Of a stretch of 52,662 nt of DNA, positions 41,092 through 49,425 are shown piece after piece. The notes beneath the pieces were generated by a model that made no database searches, had not been told where the DNA came from, and saw only the letters and a program-made list of their open reading frames with translations. Source of the stretch: Ilumatobacteraceae bacterium (GTDB lineage Bacteria; Actinomycetota; Acidimicrobiia; Acidimicrobiales; Ilumatobacteraceae). How positions within the stretch are numbered: position 1 is the first letter of the stretch; every line of letters begins with the position of its first letter. The translations under genes were made by a program, and so were the position numbers. The stretch covers positions 1-52,662 of the forward strand of contig JALHOG010000031.1 of assembly GCA_022843125.1 (NCBI GenBank), given 5' to 3'.

Positions 41092-42453
41092 TCAGGTGTT
41101 CTTCTTGCGCACCCGGAGCTTGATCGGGGTGGATCCGAACTCGAACCCCTCCCGGATGCGCCGCTCGAGGTAGCGAAGGTACGTGTGCGGGAGCTCACGG
41201 TTGACGAACAGCGTGAACGTGGGCGGATCGGTGGCGCCCTGCACGGCGTAGAGCACCTTGGCGCCACCGCCGGCCGGCTGCTGCTGCTGTGCCGCGGCGA
41301 TGACCCGGTTGACGTCACGCGTGGGCACGCGCCGGTGGTACTGCTCGATCGCTTCCTGGAGCTCGGGCCGCAGCTTGTGCACGCCCTTGCCCGTGAGCGC
41401 CGAGATCTTCAGGTACGGAACGTCGCCGAGGAACGACAGCTTGCGCTTGGCATCGGCTTCGAGCTGAGCGCGGCGTTCCGCGTCGTCGATCGTCTCCCAC
41501 TTGTTGAGCAGCACGACGATCGGGCAGCCGGCCGCGTCGACGCGTTCGGCGAGTCGCTGATCCTGTCCGGTGACGCCCTCGGTGGCGTCGATCACGAGCA
41601 GTGCGATGTCGGCGTCGTCGATCGCCCGCAGCGCGCGCACGAGCGAGTAGTACTCGGCCGAGTCGTCGATCTTCGAGCGTCGCCGCATACCGGCGGTGTC
41701 GACGAACACGATCGGGCCGTCCTCGGTCTCGACGAGGGTGTCGATCGCGTCGCGGGTGGTGCCGGGCATGTCGTGCACGACCGAACGGTCTTCGCCGACC
41801 AGCCGGTTGAACAAGGTGCTCTTGCCGACGTTCGGCCGACCGACGATGGCGACCCTGGGCGGCACGTCGTCGTCGCCGCTGATCGCCTCCAACTCCTCGT
41901 CGTCCCAGGTGGGGGGATCGTCAGGATCGTCGGGCAGAACGGCCTTGTCGCCGAGCCGTTCGAGCACGACGTCGAGCAGGTCGCCGGCACGCCGGCCATG
42001 GAGCGCACTCACGGGGACCGCGTCGCCGAGGCCCAGCGACAGGAACTGCCACAGGTCCTCTTCGCGGCGCAGGTTGTCGCTCTTGTTGGCGACGACCATC
42101 ACGCCGTAGTCGCCACGGCGCAGCCAGTCGGCAACGGCTTCGTCCTCTTCGAGACTGCCGACCGACGCGTCGACGACGAACAGGACCAGATCGGCGTCGC
42201 GGACCGCAGCTTCGACCTGACGGCTGACCTTGTCGTCGAGATCCGAACCGCGCGGCATCCAACCCCCGGTGTCGATCACACGGAACGGCACGCCGAGCCA
42301 CTCGGCCTCGAGCTCCTTGCGGTCGCGGGTGACACCGGGTCGGTTCTCGACGATCGCAGCCTGTTCCCCGATGATCCGGTTGAACAGGGTGCTCTTGCCC
42401 ACGTTGGGTCTCCCGACGATCACGATCGTCGGGAGCTCGTGCTGGGTGGTCAT
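41092..42453 (-). CDS. der: Ribosome biogenesis GTPase Der (EngA)
   Basis: 453 aa. Two tandem G domains, each with GRPNVGKSTLFNR. The G3 motifs are DTGGW and DTAGMRRRSKID, and the G4 motifs NKSD and NKWE. A C-terminal KH-like domain (RDVNRVIAAAQQQQPAGGGAKVLYAVQGATDPPTFTLFVNRELPHTYLRYLERRIREGFEF) follows. Der is needed for 50S subunit assembly. The ATG at 42453 overlaps the stop of the upstream DUF512 gene by four bases (ATGA). Confidence 0.96.
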   Translation of the reverse strand: MTTQHELPTIVIVGRPNVGKSTLFNRIIGEQAAIVENRPGVTRDRKELEAEWLGVPFRVIDTGGWMPRGSDLDDKVSRQVEAAVRDADLVLFVVDASVGSLEEDEAVADWLRRGDYGVMVVANKSDNLRREEDLWQFLSLGLGDAVPVSALHGRRAGDLLDVVLERLGDKAVLPDDPDDPPTWDDEELEAISGDDDVPPRVAIVGRPNVGKSTLFNRLVGEDRSVVHDMPGTTRDAIDTLVETEDGPIVFVDTAGMRRRSKIDDSAEYYSLVRALRAIDDADIALLVIDATEGVTGQDQRLAERVDAAGCPIVVLLNKWETIDDAERRAQLEADAKRKLSFLGDVPYLKISALTGKGVHKLRPELQEAIEQYHRRVPTRDVNRVIAAAQQQQPAGGGAKVLYAVQGATDPPTFTLFVNRELPHTYLRYLERRIREGFEFGSTPIKLRVRKKNT

Positions 42454-43877
42454 GCTGCGGCCTCCAGTGCGCGGCGCAGGGCGATGCCGTCGGTGGCGAC
42501 GATCTCGACCGGGTGGGGCAGGTCGGCGACGAGCATGCCATCGAGGAAGCGGCCATCGTCGGAGAGGCAGACGTCGGGCAGCAGATATCGGTGTCCGGCC
42601 GGTTGCCCAGCCAGGACGCGGGCGACGTCGTCGCCGGTGATCAGGCCGGTCACACCGGTGTTGCCGCCGAAGAAGTGGTTCTCGACCGGCAGCACCCGCA
42701 CATCGTCGCGGCCGAGCCGTTCGACGAGCGGACCGATGACGTGAGCACCCATCTCGCCGGTGAGGATGCCGACCGGCGCGGTGCGGCGAGGCAGCAGCGC
42801 AACGGCGGTGGCGCCGGTGCCGTCGCCACCGTGGCGGGAGCGCAAGCCGGTGTAGGCGGCCGGGTTCGCGGGGAGTGGCGCGGATGTGTCGACGGCCGCG
42901 AAGAAGCCGGAACGGACGCCGGTGGCATCCTGGGCGCGGCCCTCGAACTCGAGCTCGAACGTGCGGGCCATTCCGATCCCGTCCTCGTGCATCGGGAAGC
43001 CCTCGTAGGCATCGGCGGGCGGGAACGGGCGGCGCGTCATCAGGTAGTACTCGTCGGCTGCGAAGACCATCCGCCGACCGAGCACATCGAGGAAGATCTC
43101 CTGCCACGACCCGATCACGTCGACCACCCGCTCGGCCTCGGCCCGCGTGTGCAGCCGCATCGCCGGCTCGGTGTTGAACTGCGAAAGCCCGAGCGGGACC
43201 ACCGCGACCGACGCGAGATCGGGGAACCGGTCGAGGACACCGGCGAGCGTCGCATCGAGCACGTCACCGTCGTTGACGCCCGGGCAGACGACGACCTGAC
43301 CGCGCACCTCGATGCCGTGATCGAGCAGGGCTCTCAACCAGCGCAGGCTCATCCCGCCACGCGGATTCTTGAGCATCCGGTTGCGCACGTCGTGGTCGAT
43401 CGCGTGGATCGACACGTGCAGCGGTGACAGCCCTTCGGTGACCACCCGTTCGAGGTCGGCCTCGGTGAAGCGGGTGAGCGTCGTGAAGTTCCCGTAGAGG
43501 AAGCTCAGGCGGTAGTCGTCATCCTTCAGGTAGAGACTCCGGCGCATCCCTTTGGGGAGCTGGTAGATGAAGCAGAACTCGCAATGGTTGTCGCACGTGC
43601 GGACACGGTCGAACACCGCCGACTGCACCTCGACGCCGAGGGTCTCCCCCGCCCGCTTCGCAACCTGGATCGTGAGCTCGATCCCGCCGCGGACCACGTC
43701 GAGCTCGACGTCGGCCTCGTCGGTGGAGAGCCGCCACTCGATCACGTCACGTGGCGCGAGCCCGTCGACGCGAACCACCTCGTCGCCGGGCTGGAGGCCG
43801 GCCCGCGCTGCGGCTGAACCCGGTGTGACCGAAACGATCACCGGCGCGGCCGGAACGGCGGAACGTGTGCTGGACAT
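42450..43877 (-). CDS. PDZ/radical-SAM DUF512 family protein
   Basis: 475 aa. A PDZ-like N-terminus (VSVTPGSAAARAGLQPGDEVVRVDGL) precedes a radical-SAM cluster motif CDNHCEFC (C-x3-C-x2-C) near residue 96. A TIM-barrel part containing LHVSIHAIDHDVRNRMLKNP and GQVVVCPGVNDGD follows, and then the DUF512 domain ending in NTGVTGLITGDDVARVL. The family is found beside der in many bacteria, its function still unknown (possibly iron-sulfur or tRNA related). ATG 43877 lies 9 nt after TAGCCT. Confidence 0.92.
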   Translation of the reverse strand: MSSTRSAVPAAPVIVSVTPGSAAARAGLQPGDEVVRVDGLAPRDVIEWRLSTDEADVELDVVRGGIELTIQVAKRAGETLGVEVQSAVFDRVRTCDNHCEFCFIYQLPKGMRRSLYLKDDDYRLSFLYGNFTTLTRFTEADLERVVTEGLSPLHVSIHAIDHDVRNRMLKNPRGGMSLRWLRALLDHGIEVRGQVVVCPGVNDGDVLDATLAGVLDRFPDLASVAVVPLGLSQFNTEPAMRLHTRAEAERVVDVIGSWQEIFLDVLGRRMVFAADEYYLMTRRPFPPADAYEGFPMHEDGIGMARTFELEFEGRAQDATGVRSGFFAAVDTSAPLPANPAAYTGLRSRHGGDGTGATAVALLPRRTAPVGILTGEMGAHVIGPLVERLGRDDVRVLPVENHFFGGNTGVTGLITGDDVARVLAGQPAGHRYLLPDVCLSDDGRFLDGMLVADLPHPVEIVATDGIALRRALEAAA

Positions 43878-43886
43878 GGCCGATCC

Positions 43887-43892
43887 AGGCTA
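43887..43892 (-). promoter_or_regulatory. Near-leaderless -10 box TAGCCT
   Basis: TAGCCT, 9 nt, then ATG 43877 on the minus strand; it heads the DUF512-der operon. Confidence 0.55.
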
Positions 43893-43936
43893 CCGGCGCG
43901 TTCGCGGGTCCCCGGTCCGGTCGCCGCTACCCGCGC

Positions 43937-43942
43937 TACCCT
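43937..43942 (+). promoter_or_regulatory. -10 box TACCCT before the ispH micro-ORF
   Basis: TACCCT, 9 nt, then ATG 43952. It is divergent from the DUF512-der promoter 45 bp away. Confidence 0.55.
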
Positions 43943-43951
43943 GGGCACATC

Positions 43952-44002
43952 ATGCGATTGCCCAACGCTGGCGCCGTCTGCCGGCCGACCGATCAACGAT
44001 GA
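43952..44002 (+). CDS. Putative leaderless leader peptide of ispH (16 aa)
   Basis: ATG 43952 opens MRLPNAGAVCRPTDQR. The TGA stop (44000-44002) overlaps the ispH ATG (43999) as ATGA. ispH itself has no Shine-Dalgarno sequence (gaccgatcaacg), so re-initiation after this peptide is an attractive explanation. Confidence 0.45.
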   Translation: MRLPNAGAVCRPTDQR

Positions 44003-45027
44003 ACGTCGAGCGAGTCCTGCTCGCCGAACCCCGTGGATTCTGCGCCGGGGTCGAGATGGCCATCAAGGCGCTGGCGTGGATGGTCCACGCATTCGAGCCG
44101 CCGGTGTACTGCTACCACGAGATCGTCCACAACCGGATCGTGGTGGAGCGCTTCGAACGGCGGGGCGTCGTCTTCGTCGATCACATCGATGACGTGCCCC
44201 TCGGTCGGCCGATCATGCTGTCGGCGCACGGCTCGGCGCCCGAAGTCGTCGCCGCCGCACAGGCCCGCGGGAGCTTCGTGGTCGACTCGGTGTGCCCGCT
44301 CGTCACCAAGGTGCACCACGAGGTCAAGGTTCGCAGCGGCAAGGGATTCCGCATCGTCTACGTCGGCCACGAAGGCCACGAAGAGGCGGTCGGCACCATG
44401 GCGGTCGCGCCCGAGTCGATCAGCAGGGTCGAGACCGTCGACGAGGTCGACGCGCTGCCCGAGTTCGACGAGCCCGTTGCCCTGCTCGCCCAGACCACGC
44501 TGTCGCATCGCGACTGGGAGGGCGTCGCCGTGCGCGTCCGCGAACGCTTCCCCGATGTGTGGACGCCCGGCCGCAGCGACCTCTGCTTCGCCACCACCAA
44601 CCGCCAGTCGTCGCTGCTGGCGATGGTGACCCAGTGCGATGCGGTGGTGATCATCGGGTCGTCGAACTCCTCGAACACGCGGGCGCTCGAGAAGCTCGCC
44701 CGAGAAGGTGGGTGCGAGCGGGTGTACCGCGTGAACAACGCCGAGGAGCTCCCCGACGACCTGTCCGGCACCGTCGGTGTCACCGCCGGCGCATCCGCCC
44801 CCGAGGAGCTCGTCGACGCGGTCCTCGCCCGGCTCGCACCGGTTCGTGGCGTCGAGGTGGTGACCGTCACCGAGGAGGACGAGTACTTTCCGCCGCCGCG
44901 CAACATCCGCGAGCTGCAGGGTGCGATCGAGGTCGCGAGCACGGCGTTGCTCGGCGGTGCCATGCTGACCCGGCCCACGATGGACGACCGTGCGCTCCCG
45001 GCGAGCGACGTGCTCGCCGCGCTCTGA
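43999..45027 (+). CDS. ispH: 4-hydroxy-3-methylbut-2-enyl diphosphate reductase
   Basis: 342 aa. This is the last enzyme of the MEP isoprenoid pathway, an Fe-S protein reducing HMBPP to IPP and DMAPP. All three cluster cysteines are seen (Cys15 in PRGFCAGV, DSVCPLVTKVH, SDLCFATTNRQ), together with YCYHEIVHN, LSAHGSAPEV, VGHEGHEEAVGT, and the diphosphate-binding SSNSSNT motif. A longer open frame upstream is not supported by family start; ATG 43999 gives the standard N-terminus. The gene appears translationally coupled to a 16-codon leader ORF. Confidence 0.96.
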   Translation: MNVERVLLAEPRGFCAGVEMAIKALAWMVHAFEPPVYCYHEIVHNRIVVERFERRGVVFVDHIDDVPLGRPIMLSAHGSAPEVVAAAQARGSFVVDSVCPLVTKVHHEVKVRSGKGFRIVYVGHEGHEEAVGTMAVAPESISRVETVDEVDALPEFDEPVALLAQTTLSHRDWEGVAVRVRERFPDVWTPGRSDLCFATTNRQSSLLAMVTQCDAVVIIGSSNSSNTRALEKLAREGGCERVYRVNNAEELPDDLSGTVGVTAGASAPEELVDAVLARLAPVRGVEVVTVTEEDEYFPPPRNIRELQGAIEVASTALLGGAMLTRPTMDDRALPASDVLAAL

Positions 45028-45070
45028 CCCGCCCGTTCCCCGCGTTCCGCCGACTCCCCGCCGAGGCCCC

Positions 45071-45481
45071 ATGCTCTCCCCCACGCTCGACACCCTCCGG
45101 TTGTTCCTCCACGTGCTCGGCGCGTCGGTGTGGGTGGGCGGCCAGATCGTGCTGGCGGGCCTGGTTCCCAGCTTGCGGCGCGAGTTCCCCGACTCGACCA
45201 AGGTCGCAGCACGGGCCTTCGCGAAGGTCGCATGGCCCGGTTTCGCGTTGGCGTTCGTGACGGGGCTGTGGAGCTTGGTCGAGATCGACGTGGCAGCCAC
45301 CTCCACCAGCTACCAGATCACGCTGTTCCTGAAGATCCTGCTCGCCGTCGCGAGCGGCGGCGCGGCCGCGGTGCACGCGATCGGGCGGAGCAGAGCTGCG
45401 CTCGCGATCGGTGGCGCCGTCGGCCTGCTCGCAGCACTCGGCGCGATGTTCATCGGGGTCCTGTTGCGGACCGGCACATGA
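45071..45481 (+). CDS. Small four-helix membrane protein, CopD-like
   Basis: 136 aa from ATG 45071. It has four hydrophobic segments: TLRLFLHVLGASVWVGGQIVLAGLVPSL, VAWPGFALAFVTGLWSLVEI, TLFLKILLAVASGGAAAVHAI and LAIGGAVGLLAALGAMFIGVLL. The His in LHVLGASVWVGG and the lysine/histidine positions resemble CopD/YebZ and DUF2269-type membrane proteins that may bind heme or copper. It follows ispH by 43 nt, and its stop overlaps the next start (ATGA). Confidence 0.78.
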   Translation: MLSPTLDTLRLFLHVLGASVWVGGQIVLAGLVPSLRREFPDSTKVAARAFAKVAWPGFALAFVTGLWSLVEIDVAATSTSYQITLFLKILLAVASGGAAAVHAIGRSRAALAIGGAVGLLAALGAMFIGVLLRTGT

Positions 45482-46062
45482 TGGTCTCCGTTCACTCGCC
45501 CCGTCGGGTGACGGTTTCGAAGCTCGCTGCGGTTGCAGCGCTGTGCGTCGCGGCGACCGCCGGTTGCAGCGTCTTCGGCGGCGGCGACGACGACGAGACG
45601 GGAACCGCCGAGGAGACCCTGCTCGTGCCCGACCTCTCCGTGGCCGTTCCGCCCTCCCGCCTCACCCCGTTCTGCCAGGCGATGATCGACCTCGGCGCCG
45701 AGCTCGAGAACGACCCGCCCCCGGATGAGGGTGCCCGCATCATCGAGGTGTACGAGAGCATCGTCGACGACGTCCCCGACGAGATCCGCGACGACTTCTT
45801 GAGCGTCCTCGCCCGGCTGCAGGCGGGCTCGCCGCCGGTCACGACGTCGGCCGCCACCAGCGTTCCGGCCCCTGCACCAACGAGCGTGCCGGGGGCAGGC
45901 ACCGTGCCGGCGACATCGCTCGTCGACGCCGACGAGGGGTACTTCCCCGACGACGACCCTGCGCTGCGACTCAACGCCTACATCTCGGCCAGCTGCCGGG
46001 GCACCTCGAACAACCCCGGACCGCTCGCGACCCAGCCTGGTGTGACCATCGTCGACGAGTGA
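45478..46062 (+). CDS. Lipoprotein of unknown function
   Basis: 194 aa. ATG 45478 overlaps the upstream stop (ATGA); ATG 45481 is next in frame. The signal peptide KLAAVAALCVAATAGC gives a lipobox ATAGC. The mature part starts acidic (GGGDDDETGTAEET), has a helical region with a Cys (LTPFCQAMIDLGAELENDPPPDEGARIIEVYESIVDDVPDEIRDDFLSVLARL), a Thr/Pro/Ala linker and a C-terminal part with a second Cys (SASCRGTSN). I do not recognise a family. It could be a partner of the membrane protein it is coupled to. Confidence 0.8.
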   Translation: MMVSVHSPRRVTVSKLAAVAALCVAATAGCSVFGGGDDDETGTAEETLLVPDLSVAVPPSRLTPFCQAMIDLGAELENDPPPDEGARIIEVYESIVDDVPDEIRDDFLSVLARLQAGSPPVTTSAATSVPAPAPTSVPGAGTVPATSLVDADEGYFPDDDPALRLNAYISASCRGTSNNPGPLATQPGVTIVDE

Positions 46063-46088
46063 GCCGCGACGAACCGGTCGGTCACCGG

Positions 46089-46673
46089 TCAGTCCTCCGG
46101 GTCGGCGCCGTCGTCGTCGATGCCCAAGCGGGCGAGCAGCTGATCGCGAATGCTCACGCCCGGTTCGCGCGCCTTGTCGTTCGCGATGCGCCAACCGAGA
46201 CGGCTCGAGTAGAGCAGCGGCGCTTCGCGCAATCGCCCTTCGAGCACCTGCTCGACACGTGCGAACACCAGCTGGTGATCCTCCATCGGCTGCTCGCTCA
46301 GGATCCGACACCGCAGGTGGGCGATCGCGTTCGGGACGATCGGCGGGGCAGTGGGGTCGTCGGGCCAATCGGTGAGGAACTCGGCTGCCACGCGCTGGAA
46401 CTTGCGGCCCGGGTAGGAGAAGTACTGGCCTTCGGTGATCTGGTCGCCCGCGAGGATCGACACCGAGAACTCCCCCGCTGCGACCATCACCGGGTACGTG
46501 TCGTGCTTCGGTGAGACGCTCGCGAGCACGATCGGTTCCTCGAAGCTGACCTGGGTGACCCAGTGACTCGTGTAGGCACGCGTCTCGCCGCCGTGACGAG
46601 CCGCCACGACCTCCACGCCCTTCATCATCTGCCCGAGGGAACGCTTGATGGTGCGATCGATCATGGGCGCCAT
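46089..46673 (-). CDS. Flavin reductase-like (FMN-binding split barrel) protein
   Basis: 194 aa from ATG 46673. The N-terminal MKGVEVVAARHGGETRAYTSHWVTQVSFEEPIVLASVSPKHDTYPVMVAAGEFSVSIL fits the flavin-reductase-like domain: the TSxxxxSxxPPxxxxxVxxxxxT pattern followed by FxVNxL. Such proteins supply reduced FMN to monooxygenases or act as oxidoreductases. ATG 46664, three codons later, lies 7 nt after CAGAAT and may be the true leaderless start. Converges on the lipoprotein gene. Confidence 0.85.
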   Translation of the reverse strand: MAPMIDRTIKRSLGQMMKGVEVVAARHGGETRAYTSHWVTQVSFEEPIVLASVSPKHDTYPVMVAAGEFSVSILAGDQITEGQYFSYPGRKFQRVAAEFLTDWPDDPTAPPIVPNAIAHLRCRILSEQPMEDHQLVFARVEQVLEGRLREAPLLYSSRLGWRIANDKAREPGVSIRDQLLARLGIDDDGADPED

Positions 46674-46689
46674 TCTGGAGGCGCGACGC

Positions 46690-47388
46690 TCAGTTGAGGA
46701 CCGCCGCGGACGCGTGAGCGGCGGGGGCCTCGGCTGCGAACTCGGGGAGCTGCTGACGGAGCTGCATCACGATCGCGAGCCTGACGGCGTCGCCGTCGCG
46801 CTGGCACGCCACGCGCAGGTTGTTGAGCATCCGTGCCACCACGAGACGGTTCGGCGTGGGCGCCACCATCGCCACCGACCAGCGGCCGCCACCCATGCCT
46901 GCGTACAACGCCTCGCAGTCGGCGACGGTCATCGCGGTGCGACCGTGGAACGGATCGGCGAACCATTCGGGATCGGCAGGGTCGCCCACGAGGAAGTGGC
47001 CGGGCATGCCGACGCCGACCATCGGCACGCCGACGCGGCGGGCGACCTCGATCGCCACGACCGCCAGACTGATCGGCATGCCGCGGCGGCGGGCGATCAC
47101 CTGGTCGAGGCACGAGTTGCGCCAACCGTGGTAGTCGTCTCGGTCGCCCTCGAAGTACTCGGTGCCGAACAGCCAGGTGATGATCGCGTCGCGGGTCGGT
47201 GTGGGGCACGCCGCGGCGAGCTCGTCGAGGTCGGCCATCGACGACAGCACGTCGAGCTCGGGCTGGATCGCCTTCGACATCGTGAGGGCGAGTTCGTCGA
47301 GGTCGGCGTTCGCGAGCACGGCGTCGCGGAACGGTGCCACGCGGTCGGCGAGCTCGGATGGCTGTGTGCCGTCGCCCGCTCCGCTCAT
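46690..47388 (-). CDS. SirB1/transglutaminase-like family protein
   Basis: 232 aa from ATG 47388 (MSGAGDG). It belongs to the SirB1-like group: a helical N-terminus (FRDAVLANADLDELALTMSKAIQPELDV), then NSCLDQVIARRRGMPISLAVVAIEVARRVGVPMVGVGMPGHFLVGDPADPEWFADPFHGR, where the Cys of SCLD, the HFLV His and the FADPFHG Asp could form a transglutaminase-like triad. Biochemical role unknown. The start is supported by TACGGT 7 nt upstream and by divergence from the acyl-CoA synthetase gene. Confidence 0.87.
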   Translation of the reverse strand: MSGAGDGTQPSELADRVAPFRDAVLANADLDELALTMSKAIQPELDVLSSMADLDELAAACPTPTRDAIITWLFGTEYFEGDRDDYHGWRNSCLDQVIARRRGMPISLAVVAIEVARRVGVPMVGVGMPGHFLVGDPADPEWFADPFHGRTAMTVADCEALYAGMGGGRWSVAMVAPTPNRLVVARMLNNLRVACQRDGDAVRLAIVMQLRQQLPEFAAEAPAAHASAAVLN

Positions 47389-47395
47389 CACCGAC

Positions 47396-47401
47396 ACCGT
47401 A
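47396..47401 (-). promoter_or_regulatory. Leaderless -10 box TACGGT
   Basis: Minus strand: TACGGT, 7 nt, then ATG 47388. Confidence 0.68.
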
Positions 47402-47409
47402 CCGTGAGG

Positions 47410-47415
47410 TATGGT
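47410..47415 (+). promoter_or_regulatory. Leaderless -10 box TATGGT
   Basis: TATGGT, 8 nt, then ATG 47424. Only 8 bp from the divergent -10 box, so the two promoters must compete. Confidence 0.65.
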
Positions 47416-47423
47416 CCCGCGCC

Positions 47424-48974
47424 ATGTTCCCTGGCGCACACCTCACGACGCATCCCGACAAGCCTGCGGTGATCATGGCCGACACGGGCTGGAGCCAGAC
47501 CTACGCCGAGCTCGACGCGGCCGCCAACCGGCTCAGCCAGCTGTTCCGCTCGGCCGGTCTCCAACCCGGCGATCACGTGGCGCTCTGCCTCGAGAACCAT
47601 CCGCGCTACTTCGAGATCCTCTGGGGGTGCGAGTACGCCGGTCTGATCTACACCGCGGCGTCGTCGCGGCTCACCACCGACGAGCTGCAGTACATCGTCA
47701 ACGACTGTGGGGCGAAGGCGTTCATCACGTCGGCCTACAAGGCGGAGCAGGCGGCGGAGCTGCGCGACGTGATGCCGAACGTCGACCTGCGCCTGATGCT
47801 CGACTCCGTGATCGACGGGTACGAGTCGTACGAGTCGACGGTCGCCGCCCAGTCGTCCGAACCGCTCGAGGGCCGCATCGCCGGCACCGACATGCTCTAT
47901 TCGTCGGGCACCACGGGGCGGCCGAAGGGTGTGCTGCCGGCGTTCGCGCAGCAGGCGATCGAGGAGCGCGTCACCGGCGTCACGATGATGTGCCAGCTGC
48001 TGTTCGGCGTCGACACCACCAAGGTGTACCTGTCGCCCGCGCCGCTCTACCACGCGGCACCGCTGCGGTTCTGCATGTCGCACCTGGCGATCGGTGCCAC
48101 GGTCGTCGTGATGAAGGCGTTCGATCCCGAGCTGTACCTGACGTACCTCCAGCAGTACCGGGCGACACACAGCCAGGTCGTGCCGACGATGTTCGTGCGG
48201 CTCCTGAAGCTGCCCGACGACGTGCGCGGCGCATACGACGTGTCGTCGATCGAGTGCGTGATCCACGCCGCCGCGCCGTGCCCGGTGCCGGTGAAGAAGC
48301 AGATGATCGAGTGGTTCGGCCCGGTGATCCACGAGTACTACGCCGGCACCGAGGGCAACGGGTTCGTGTACTGCAACAGCGACATGTGGCTCGGCCACGA
48401 GGGCACGGTCGGCATGCCGATCAACTGCACGCTGCACATCGTCGGCGAGGACGGCGAGGAGGTGCCCACCGGCGAGACAGGCACCGTCTACTTCGGTGGC
48501 GGCGCCGAGTTCGAGTACCACAACGACCCGGAGAAGACGAAGGGCTCGCGGCACCCCAAGGGCTGGTCGACCCTCGGCGATGTCGGCTACCTCGACGCCG
48601 ACAACTTCCTCTACCTCACCGACCGCAAGGCGTACATGATCATCACCGGCGGCGTGAACGTGTACCCACAGGAGGCCGAGAACCTGCTGGTGACCCATCC
48701 GAAGGTGATCGACGTCGCCGTGTTCGGCATCCCCAACGACGACTTCGGCGAAGAGGTCAAGGCGGTCGTCCAGCCCGTCGAGATGCCCGCCGACGACGAT
48801 GCGGCACGCGCCCTCGCCGGCGAGCTGATCGCGTTCTGCCGTCAGCACCTCGCCGACGTCAAGTGCCCCCGCAGCATCGACTTCCGTGACGAGCTCCCCC
48901 GCCACCCCACCGGCAAGCTCTACAAGCGCTTGCTGAAAGACGAGTACTGGCAGGCCGCTGGCCGCAGCATCTGA
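47424..48974 (+). CDS. AMP-dependent acyl-CoA synthetase/ligase (FadD-like)
   Basis: 516 aa from ATG 47424. ANL superfamily motifs: A3 P-loop MLYSSGTTGRPKGVL, A5 EYYAGTEGNGF, A7-A8 GWSTLGDVGYLDADNFLYLTDRKAYMIITGGVNVYPQEAEN, and A10 HPTGKLYKRLL with the adenylation lysine. It activates a carboxylic acid to acyl-AMP and then acyl-CoA; the substrate is not predictable, but medium/long-chain or aromatic acids are usual for actinobacterial members. Not in an operon; it converges on the following small gene with a three-base gap. Confidence 0.93.
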   Translation: MFPGAHLTTHPDKPAVIMADTGWSQTYAELDAAANRLSQLFRSAGLQPGDHVALCLENHPRYFEILWGCEYAGLIYTAASSRLTTDELQYIVNDCGAKAFITSAYKAEQAAELRDVMPNVDLRLMLDSVIDGYESYESTVAAQSSEPLEGRIAGTDMLYSSGTTGRPKGVLPAFAQQAIEERVTGVTMMCQLLFGVDTTKVYLSPAPLYHAAPLRFCMSHLAIGATVVVMKAFDPELYLTYLQQYRATHSQVVPTMFVRLLKLPDDVRGAYDVSSIECVIHAAAPCPVPVKKQMIEWFGPVIHEYYAGTEGNGFVYCNSDMWLGHEGTVGMPINCTLHIVGEDGEEVPTGETGTVYFGGGAEFEYHNDPEKTKGSRHPKGWSTLGDVGYLDADNFLYLTDRKAYMIITGGVNVYPQEAENLLVTHPKVIDVAVFGIPNDDFGEEVKAVVQPVEMPADDDAARALAGELIAFCRQHLADVKCPRSIDFRDELPRHPTGKLYKRLLKDEYWQAAGRSI

Positions 48975-48977
48975 GCG

Positions 48978-49286
48978 TTACCGGAGGGTGAGCTCGTCGC
49001 CCGAGGCTGCGTCGACCACGACGCGATCGCCGAGCGGCGCCGACAGCGTCACGACACCGAACGCACCGGCGCAATCGTCACCCTTCTGGGGTGCCTCGGC
49101 TTCGAGGAACACCCGGTCGGCTGTCTCCTCGACGGTCACGCGCGCGATTCCGCATCCGTCGACCAGCTCGACGGTGAGTTGGGTGCCGATCGGGTCCACC
49201 GTGACGAAGCGGATCTCAGCGAGGTCGTCGCCGCACGAGGTCCCGCCGAGCACCACGCCGATCAGCGCGTAGTGAGCGACGCGCAT
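48978..49286 (-). CDS. Small secreted or lipid-anchored protein, unknown
   Basis: 102 aa. A hydrophobic start, MRVAHYALIGVVLGGTSC, ends in Cys18, a poor lipobox (GTSC rather than LAGC), so it is a lipoprotein or simply secreted. The mature part is beta-rich with two more cysteines (VDGCGIARV, GDDCAGAFG) that may pair. GATAGT lies 8 nt before ATG 49286 on the minus strand. No family recognised. Confidence 0.7.
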   Translation of the reverse strand: MRVAHYALIGVVLGGTSCGDDLAEIRFVTVDPIGTQLTVELVDGCGIARVTVEETADRVFLEAEAPQKGDDCAGAFGVVTLSAPLGDRVVVDAASGDELTLR

Positions 49287-49294
49287 CGTTGATC

Positions 49295-49300
49295 ACTATC
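49295..49300 (-). promoter_or_regulatory. Possible leaderless -10 box GATAGT
   Basis: Minus strand: GATAGT, 8 nt, then ATG 49286. Confidence 0.45.
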
Positions 49301-49385
49301 GATGAGGTGGATCGACCACACAACGGACCGAGGCCCAACTCTGGGTGAACACACGGAGCTGAATCATGAACGCGACCCTTCGGAG

Positions 49386-49391
49386 TAACGT
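49386..49391 (+). promoter_or_regulatory. Leaderless -10 box TAACGT before the glpQ micro-ORF
   Basis: TAACGT, 7 nt, then ATG 49399 of an 8-codon ORF. Confidence 0.62.
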
Positions 49392-49398
49392 GCCCGCG

Positions 49399-49425
49399 AT
49401 GACGGCGGGCGGTTCGAACACATGA
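49399..49425 (+). CDS. Putative leaderless leader peptide of glpQ (8 aa)
   Basis: ATG 49399 opens MTAGGSNT; TGA (49423-49425) overlaps the glpQ ATG (49422) as ATGA. glpQ has no good ribosome-binding site at normal distance. Confidence 0.48.
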   Translation: MTAGGSNT

